Under the pieces are notes generated by a model. The model did no database searches, was not told the DNA's origin, and saw only the letters and a program-made list of their open reading frames with translations. A stretch of 64,000 nucleotides of DNA from Mastigias papua (taxonomy: Eukaryota; Cnidaria; Scyphozoa; Rhizostomeae; Mastigiidae): positions 6,153,752 to 6,217,751 of the forward strand of contig OZ025267.1 in assembly GCA_964019165.1 (NCBI GenBank), given 5' to 3'. The position numbers and the translations under genes were made by a program. Positions within the stretch are counted from its first letter, which is position 1. The number at the start of each line of letters is the position of its first letter. Positions 1-64,000 of the stretch are shown here, piece by piece.

Positions 1-2710
1 ATTTAGACTATTTCTTTGACTGCTCGTGTATTAATCGTGAAGTTCTGGAGAATTCATTCAACTCGCTGTTTTATAGCTGCTTTTTGTACCAGGATGTTAT
101 TAAGTGTTTGGGAAATTAACGGGATTAAATATTTCACAGTGTATGCCCAGTGGTGCAGTGGTTGGGAGGGGGGGACAAGGGGTTACAGCCACTCCACCAA
201 TAGACAGTATGTCGGACATTTTGCTACTTTGTCAGAAGTTTTGTATCTAGTTGAGTTTCTCTTGCAATGCTGAATATTTTCACAAAAATAAAATGACAGC
301 ACCTCAACACTACAGTACACAATTCGTTCAAATTTTAGTCTGGAAGATGTCTTTTTAGCCATTCTAGAGGTTCTCCAACGTCACTAACTCCAGCAGTCCG
401 TCGTGCCTTATCTCATATTTCTCTAGTTGTGCTGAAAACTCTGTTTGTGTCTGGAGACACTGTTAGCTCTCACCAGACAATTTTGCGATCACATTTTATC
501 GTGAGATTCTATTAGTATATCCTGGGGCAGTGGTAGAAATTTTTGGAAATGGCAACAGGTCTCAGGTTGCTGAGTAGGTTATTTATGCTGCATAAATTGC
601 TGCTTTTAGTACATGCCATAACAACTGACAAATATACTATCTCAATGACATGGTGACCTGCGTGCCCCAAGGACTCTGATGGTAATTGAAATTCGGCTGT
701 CCCAGATTGCACGTACGATATAAATACATTGAAAATCAAATAATAGACGGGTCCGGAAGACACTCCAAGGGGAAAAATTTTAGATTTTAGTCTTCCAGAT
801 CAGCTATGAAGACCAATTTCTAAGGAATAAAGAGTGTAGTCAAAAGTAAAACAAGAGTCATAACCTTAAGCATAACATTTGTATCTAAATTTTAAATTTT
901 CTAAGTAGACAATTTTGACGTAAAGTGTAAATTTTACAGTTTTTTATATCTGACGCCTGGAAATGGTCACATCTAATTCGAATGACATCTTCAGAAAGTG
1001 CTGATGCTGCCAACATGAAAAGTATGTATTGGATAAATGAATTCAGGCTTTGTTGTAAAATAACAGATGCCTATTTAAAGTAATTTAAGCTTCTATTATT
1101 TGAGATGAAATGAATAGAAATAAGGGGAAGCACAGTATAAATAGCTGTCATCAAACAAAAACCAAAGACTTTTGGAGTTCTAAATGTAAAATTCATCCTG
1201 CATGGTGCTTTTGAAGTTGATGCAACGGTCTTCATTTGAATTGCGCAGTGATAAGATCCAGGCCGGCAGATGCCTCTCAAAAAGATGGCTAACTCTTATC
1301 AAACGTATAAAATTTAGGTCTTAAAAAACGGTTGGTGTCCTATAAAAAGAAATTCGTGTAGACAGCTGAAAATGATAAATCTGAGGAGCAACTAAACGGT
1401 TTGAGATTCCCGTTAGGACATCTAGAATTAATTATGAAACTTGAAATATTAATCTTAGGTTTGATATCTCGACTCTCACTACAAGGATGAGCTTTCATGG
1501 TACTGTTTGGGATATGCTATTATGTCTGCAGGTCAGAGAGAATTTTTTAAACTGACTTAGAGATTGTTCACATATTACATGATCAAGAAAGGGGAGTAGG
1601 GGTAGTACACTGAAAAGCTTATGTTTTATTTTGGGGGATAGGAGTAGGAGACAGGAGGTGGTATCATGACATAAACAAAATAAGCATGCGTATGGAATTC
1701 ATTTCTTCATCCTTCTAAATCTTATTCAATTCTCTCTAGTTTCATATTTATAGCAACTAGAAATTGAGCATCATCCGAATTACTTTAAGATGCCAAATAT
1801 TACTCTGTTACTTGTTGCCTTTTTTCTATAATGACAATTTTGTATAGAGCATTAAGAAAGTTGAGTATAGTATAGAAGGACATAAATTTTTGCCTTACTT
1901 TGAGCATCACCGCTATACTCCATTATGAGTTTATTTAAGAAGGAGGAGGGGTGAGAGAAGTGATTACATAGTTCAGGCGGGGTTGTAACTAGCAATTTGA
2001 GAAGATTATAGGAGGAAGGAGGGTAGCTACAATGAACAAACCTTGATGGCATGACATGTGAATGGTCGCTTTAACGTCCATTCAAGTCCCCCTTACAATG
2101 AGCAAAAAGGCCATATAAACCTGATCTTACATTATACTATCTTTTTCTACTCTTTGCAAGGCATATTTGCTAATAGGATCTAAAATACAGTCTTATTTTC
2201 TTCGGCACAAGCTTTGGCTACGTCTTAATTATTAATGCTACTTTAGCCCATTCTTCAATAGCATCTAGAGTTGGAGCTCAGCCTCGAGAGATAATCGTAT
2301 CTTGTGCTGTACACCTTCTCCTTGTATTCCTAATTGTGTTTCCTTGAGCACCAAGGTTTCTCAGCAGTATTAAATCAGAAATAAACTTAAGAAAATGACA
2401 ATAGATTTGAGTTTGTAATACATATTTCGATTGCTGCGACAATAATATTCATTTACAGATTGTCCTTGAGTAATTCCTAGTATTGCTGCTGTAGGTGTCT
2501 TTTACAAAGGCACTGCGATCAATGAAGTATTTACCAATCCCTAGTCTGTGGTCAATGACTGTTGTATTTTGCGGATAGGTCACTCTACATCCTCTAAGTG
2601 CGCTCCGAAATGACAAGATGGCTATGAATGGGTGCCTTACTTGAAAATCATGAAAAATCCAATGATTTAGTGATTTGAATTCATTCTTAAATCTATTTTT
2701 CTTCTTTAAG
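1..2710 (+). other. intron of PARP14-like gene 1 (5' end of window)
   Basis: No exon that splices into the first recognised coding block was found here. The matching intron of gene 2 is 4.6 kb, so the window probably opens inside an intron. The 3' end is a good acceptor: a T/C-rich run then AAG at 2708-2710. The run around 2685-2705 (CATTCTTAAATCT) also occurs just before the paralogous acceptor at 60224. A 65-codon open stretch near 355-515 and a box-A-like TGGTGCAGTGG near 152 are unrecognised. Confidence 0.6.
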
Positions 2711-8817
<6,107 letters not shown>

Positions 8818-9087
8818 AACAAATCAAAGTAAATCACTGTGAAAGAAGGCAGGTGACAATTTTTCATCGTTAAAGATCCTCCCAGATATATTCCACTGTC
8901 AATATGGATAGTATATCGCTTACTTTGCCCTTTTCACATTATCTATCCGGATGGGTTTATTGCTTGGGCAGACATCATGTTCAGTGCAGATGTTAATCAG
9001 AAATGTATATTACTATTGCATTTTGCATAGTTGCTTTTCTAACAACAATTTATCCTGTTGCTGCTGAACAACTGCTGAGCAGCATAG

Positions 9088-9266
9088 CCGCCAATTGTTT
9101 AAGAGTCTGATTAGATTATAGTCTCGCAATCTTACTGACCAATCATCATGCAGGACTTTTCGCACACATATGCCCCACAGCTAGATTTAGGCCCATTTTT
9201 CATATTGATTGGTCAGTTAGTGTGGGAGAAAACAGACCTGATTAGAGGTCTCAAACCTTTGATTGC
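9088..9266. mobile_element. palindromic MITE, copy 1 of 3
   Basis: Ends CCGCCAATTGTTTAAGAG and GGTCTCAAACCTTTG are complementary, as are CTGACCAATCATCATG and TGATTGGTCAGTTAG. The same family recurs at 46847-47021 and 59681-59845. This copy is the most diverged. Confidence 0.6.
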
Positions 9267-9574
9267 TATGCTCAATTGAGCACTTCCAAGATATGAAATA
9301 CGATTGCCACCGATTAGATGAGTTCTTTCCTTTAATCGATATTCAATAATACAGCAACGACTATCAAAGAACTGAGAGGCTTACGATTCACTTAGGAATA
9401 TGGATCAAGTGTTTACTATCATAATTTGCAGTAACAGATTAAGTACATTATATGCACTCGTATATATTAAATGTCAATAAAAATTAACTACATTACAATA
9501 TAGCAATAAAAGTTAAAAAGTAGTTATGCTAAATACAATGAAAATCATTTTCATTTTTGATCAGCCTTAATTGC

Positions 9575-9642
9575 CCATGATTTGAACCCGCACACACTTT
9601 TAGAGCGTTGGCATGAAGTGAGCCAAGTTACCTTTTTCGTGA
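9575..9642 (-). repeat. tRNA-derived SINE-head-like sequence
   Basis: On the minus strand there is a TTGGCTCACTTC box-A-like motif, then GCGGGTTCAAATC, a near-consensus Pol III box B, about 40 nt later. The spacing fits a degenerate tRNA-derived SINE promoter. No body or tail was recognised. Confidence 0.4.
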
Positions 9643-10391
9643 GAAGCGGGTTGTCTCTATTCTATAAAATCCATTATTTCTATTAAGACCCTTGAAAAAT
9701 TTGCGTTTAAATGAGTAGTAAGTCTGCCTGGGAATGTTAGATCCATAGGTGGGATCACAAAGCCTATTGGTATTCAATATTTCCCGCTAAGTTTCGCATT
9801 TGTGTACCGAAGGGTAGCGTAATTGTAGACTAATCTCCAACCTTCGTACGAGTGATGCAAATTGAGTTAAAGAAAGCAAAATGTACAGTGTCTCTAAAAT
9901 TTTGCTTGCGAGGCTTTCTTCTCTTTAGGCTCTGCTTTTACTTTGCGATGAACAATCAAAATTTTACAGTGATCATTCTAGAATTTGTTTTAGTTTCATG
10001 TATTCATTCTAGTATCGTAGTGTCATGTATTTGAGTTTTACAACCTTATAAAGCTTCTTTCACGGCACTCTGAAAAACAATCTACTTACACTGATTAGGT
10101 TATCACGTATAAAGTATTTAAAATGAAATGTGCTTTTAAAAGATATTAATTACTATATCCAAATGTACTAATGCACGAAAAGCCGAAATATTTAGAGCAT
10201 ACTTGAAGTGTTTTCTCGTCCCACACTTATCAGAGTATTACACATCGGGTTTGACATACATGATTGTTTACAGTTGGTAAGTAAAGGGAAAGATAGCCAG
10301 AACTGAATCTAGCTATAAGACATGCTCGTTGTCGAATTCTTGAAATCCTATTGGTAAGTTCAGTGTGGAGAATTTACATTTTATCAACCAA

Positions 10392-10796
10392 TCAAGATTT
10401 GGAACCTATGCTAGCCAGAAAAAAATAAAGGAACCATTTACCTATCAACCTTGATGAGAAATACAAAAGTACTAAAAGATAAACTATAGATATCCCAATT
10501 CTGTGATATTTGTGTTTCCAAGTCGACAGTTGCAGCTTAAGCCTATCCAATTCTGTATTTTTCTCTTGACTATTTATTGTAAGATGTTCTGACTGCTTTA
10601 TATTTTTTGGTATTGCATGCCAATGACGTTGACCTGAAAATGATACAGATTCGATTTCGCATATCTTTGTTTTGGCTTTTGGCAATTGCAGAGAACTCCT
10701 ACTTATTATATTATAGTTTTCATTTCTTTCAGCAAAGATATCTTTCATGAAACTTGGGCTCAGGTTTTTGTTTGTTAAAAGGTTTCCACCCAACAA
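10392..10796 (-). pseudogene. non-LTR retrotransposon ORF2 C-terminal remnant
   Basis: 134-codon open stretch on the minus strand. It contains SVSFSGQRHWHAIPKNIKQS, which resembles the conserved FSGxxxWNxLP..IK tail found after the reverse transcriptase in CR1/L2-type LINEs. No RT core is present beside it, so it is a 5'-truncated, decayed copy. Confidence 0.45.
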
Positions 10797-11286
10797 GGGC
10801 GGAGATTCGGGTATTGGCTAAAAGTTGATGAGGAAAATTTAACCAGATTCAATACTGAGATGGTACACAGAAGAACTAACTCAGATGTGTGATTGCTAAA
10901 GCTATATCTGTCTAGCTATAGGCCTAACACATATGTAACGTCCTGGGTTGAAGTCATGTACAGTGCAAGTTGTGTTACGTGTCATTTGTGATTGTAAATT
11001 GTGTGTCCAGTTTCCATGTTGGTGTTAACGTACAGTCTCCTTACAGTGTCGTGCTATGTTTAATTACGAATGTGTTAAGTGATTTTTACCTGTGTTGTGT
11101 CACAGGTACGGTTTATTATATTATCGAATGAAGCCATGTAATAAGTTAGTTAGATTACATACTCGCATCGAAGGCAGTCTTGTTTTGTTGCGCTTGTCTT
11201 AGCTTAGGCCTCTGTGTCTAAGCGTGTCCCCTCAACGCTATCAAAAGAACCCCAATTGTTACACATACGTGTGCTCCCACAGTGAT

Positions 11287-11563
11287 CAGTGAACCCCTGT
11301 ATGGTAAAGAGCTACTGCCAAGGTAGTGCAGATTTATATGACGGAGCCCCAAAGAGAAATAGCCAGAAAAAGCTATAAAGTACGTTATATCCGGAGGAAT
11401 TTGTCTTTAGGGACCACAAAACGAGTACGTTATAGCCGAAAGTACGTAATAAACAAGTACACTATAATCGGAGTATTTTACAAGAGTTTTGTATCAACCT
11501 TTTGCCGGGAACGGCCACTAAGGTACGTTATATCCGAAGGTACGTTGTAAAGAGATTTAACTG
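11287..11563. mobile_element. pogo/Tigger-like repeat fragment
   Basis: Carries several TACGTTATATCCGA-type motifs (11380-11550). The right end, read inward on the minus strand, starts CAGTTAAATCTCTTTACAAC and is followed outward by TA, typical of pogo-family TIRs. The left end at 11287 begins CAGTGAACCCC and matches poorly. Boundaries are uncertain. Confidence 0.35.
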
Positions 11564-12494
11564 TATATGCATTCAGTTTCATTAGAAAATTCTTACCTTT
11601 ATTTTACAGAGCGTGCATATATGCATATCAATGATTGAATAAATACAAAGGAAACGAATTTCTGGATAAAAAGATGCCTTAGAAAATTAGTTAATGAAAT
11701 TCATCCAATTTAGCTGGAGAACTGAAAGTGCACGTAGCAGAGCAGAACAAAAGGAGAATAGAAATAGAAAGAGTTAGTGGGGTTCTCTCCCTGTAAATAA
11801 AGAGCATATGCAAAGCACACAAAATATACAGTGAAGAAAGGAAATGACGGAATTGGCTTGATGTGCATCTCTGGCTGTCCCAATCTGAGAATAGATGAAA
11901 TAGCTAGGACAAAGGACTACAGCCCCCACCCATGCACAAACTCAGCGGAAAATCGGAGATATCTTTTGGTTTTTAGGGGGGTCTTTTAATACCACAGCTA
12001 CCATTTTTGAAAGATGTCTGAAAATGCTGCCCATCGCTTCCTCAATAAAACACTGGTTCACCCTGTGCGCCTGACTTTGCTTTTGTGCACTTACAGGCGG
12101 AGCTGCTGTACTTTGCCTTCTATGCGCTTGACTGATTCGCCTTCTCCACTGGCTGAACAATAGAAGTTATGTATACTGAAAGGTGATGCCCATAGTTCCC
12201 TATTGATATCCATACATAATGTTTCCAAGAACTGACATTTTCAGGGAAACTCCATTTCTAAGCTTGAGTGCAGACGGGGAGAGGAATGTATTTGTCTTTG
12301 TAATAGTAGACTGTTGTTTTGTGAAGTGCCTATCTGACTGTGTAATACCCTAGTGTTTATGCAGCTTCGGCTACACACCTTTTTTAAACGGAACAAATTT
12401 GTAAGGAACCTACATTTAGATTGCCAAAATATTTAAAAAATTTATACTTGTAAAGGAAACTTCCCTAAGAAACTTCTAAACTTGAAAAATTTCT

Positions 12495-13172
12495 ACGACA
12501 GCACACGTTTTTTTTATAGGAACAAACCATATAAGAACATAAGGCTTCAAATGCCAAAATGTTAAGAACATGTTAAGAACATGACAAGACTTCATATCTT
12601 TCTTTCAAAATGCATAAGGTACAAATAGTAAAATACAAACAAAAGACTAGGAAAACGCAACAAATATTCACAGTAAAGAGCCTCTTGTTTTTCTTTTTAG
12701 ATTAATATTATCTGAACCCCATCAATGTCATTGATGTTCATCAAGTCAGTTGACTTTAATTTGACCCGCGGCTCCTTTTCAAAGCAATTATCGCTCTTTT
12801 GAGAAATCAGTGCACATTTTAGAAACAAGGAAATTAAGAACAGGTTAAGAACATTTTAGGCTTTCAAACCAAAAAAATTTAAGAACGCAACTAGGCTTCA
12901 TCGACATTCGATGTTCTTATTAAAAAAGAGTGTAGACAATCCCAAACATAGATTGTTTGCTATGCTTGTGTCAAGTTATTGCCAAAATTATAGGCAAAAT
13001 TCAGATCTTCAATGTTTTCTTGTGCCTGTACCATATGTATGGCACTAATTGTGGAGTGAAAATTACGCAACTAGTAAGGAACGTTAGTACTACAATTTGA
13101 CCATCGGATGTCCAGAAATAAGGAACTTTTGGAACTAGGCCTTGAGCTAGGTTCCTTATAAAAAGAAGCGTG
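12495..13172. mobile_element. fold-back element with ACACGTTTTTTTTATAGGAAC-type ends
   Basis: The left end ACACGTTTTTTTTATAGGAA and right end GTTCCTTATAAAAAGAAGCG face each other as imperfect TIRs. The interior carries repeated TTAAGAACAT motifs. A relative with similar ends lies at 34294-34646. No coding capacity. Confidence 0.45.
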
Positions 13173-13339
13173 TATTGCAGAGTTATACATAGGCTGATTT
13201 CATGGTTCACTGTGATATTTGCGTTACCCCCTGATTGGTTCAAATACCAAATCGCCTGGTGTCATTACTTGTGCTTGGCTGTGTGGGTGCTCGTTGGTCA
13301 TGCCAGTGGAGTTAGTGAGCTGTTGATCTGCCAAGGAGG

Positions 13340-63684
<50,345 letters not shown>

Positions 63685-64000
63685 GTATGTCATTTATGAT
63701 CATTCTCTGTTTGTTGACAAAATAAGCAATCTTGCATGGATAGAGTAGCTTACTTTGTTCAGACTAGTAGTGGCTTGAACACACATCTGGAGGTTTCAAA
63801 TGGGTGATACAAATAGTAATAACTGGCTATGGAATATGGAAAGAACTGAACTTGTGTTTTTTTTTGTTTGCCACATCTCGTAAGATAGTCAATTCAGCAT
63901 ACCATTAGAGAAAACCGTGTAGAGTATAGATTTATTTTCCTTACACTCTATTTGTGCTCTCTTTTGACTTTGCCTTTGATTCCTTGTATTTTAGGTAATC
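63685..64000 (+). other. gene 2 intron 13 (incomplete)
   Basis: From GTATGT. At the very end, GATTCCTTGTATTTTAG (to 63994) is a good acceptor, so the last six bases may already be the exon equivalent to the gene 1 micro-exon. Confidence 0.55.

Larger units (their letters stand above)
8818..13339. other. intergenic region between the two PARP14-like genes
   Basis: About 4.5 kb. AATAAA hexamers at 9476-9481 and 9505-9510 are candidate poly(A) signals for gene 1. The rest holds a palindromic MITE copy, a SINE-like head, a LINE tail, a pogo-like repeat and a fold-back element, listed separately. The gene 2 promoter should lie at its right end, but I see no convincing TATA box or initiator. Confidence 0.6.

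Noticed and set aside
120..205. Pol III box-A-like TGGTGCAGTGG, possible SINE
   Set aside because: No acceptable box B or tRNA-like fold follows.

Overview
The window is animal nuclear DNA from an intron-rich, AT-rich invertebrate genome. Coding sequence is split into exons with canonical GT/AG borders, there are no operons, and the introns are full of metazoan retroelements (Copia, BEL/Pao, RTE and CR1-like LINEs), fold-back/TIR elements and long (TA)n and (CATA)n tracts. I cannot name the phylum.

The coding content is two tandem, same-strand PARP14-like genes of the macrodomain/ADP-ribosyltransferase family. Gene 1 (exons 2711-8817) is seen only from its second macrodomain onward: macro 2, macro 3, KH-like segment, WWE, a 41-nt micro-exon, then the catalytic ART domain ending at a TGA at 8815-8817. 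Its 5' part lies upstream of the window. Gene 2 runs from an ATG at 13340 to beyond 64000. I assembled 13 exons whose phases all fit: a basic N-terminus, about eight tandem RRM-like repeats (exons 1-10), a long exon with KH-like repeats and macro 1, then macro 2, macro 3, a KH-like segment and WWE. Its catalytic domain must lie to the right of the window. Both genes share identical exon sizes and phases around macro 2, so they arose by tandem duplication. In vertebrates this family binds RNA and ADP-ribose and acts in interferon-linked antiviral defence; that role here is inference.

Layout: 1-2710 gene 1 intron; 2711-8817 gene 1, with a repeat-choked last intron (5510-8560); 8818-13339 intergenic with small repeats; 13340-13619 gene 2 exon 1; 13620-30264 a 16.6-kb first intron holding a complete Copia element on the minus strand (15473-19729, TSD GTTTG), a TTAA-flanked TIR element (20241-21061) and a complete BEL/Pao element on the plus strand (23204-29814, TSD TAGCT, intact 1853-codon ORF); 30265-53400 the RRM exons, with an apparently full RTE LINE (ORF 35832-38819) in intron 3 and a 1.6-kb long-TIR element in intron 8; 53401-63684 KH, macrodomain and WWE exons, with decayed LINEs in intron 11; 63685-64000 intron.

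The most notable points are the RRM array built from phase 1-1 symmetric exons that each carry the back half of one RRM and the front half of the next, the recent LTR insertions in intron 1, a Copia copy damaged in RT despite identical LTRs, several long perfect hairpins, and a His-Tyr-Val catalytic triad predicting mono-ADP-ribosylation by gene 1.
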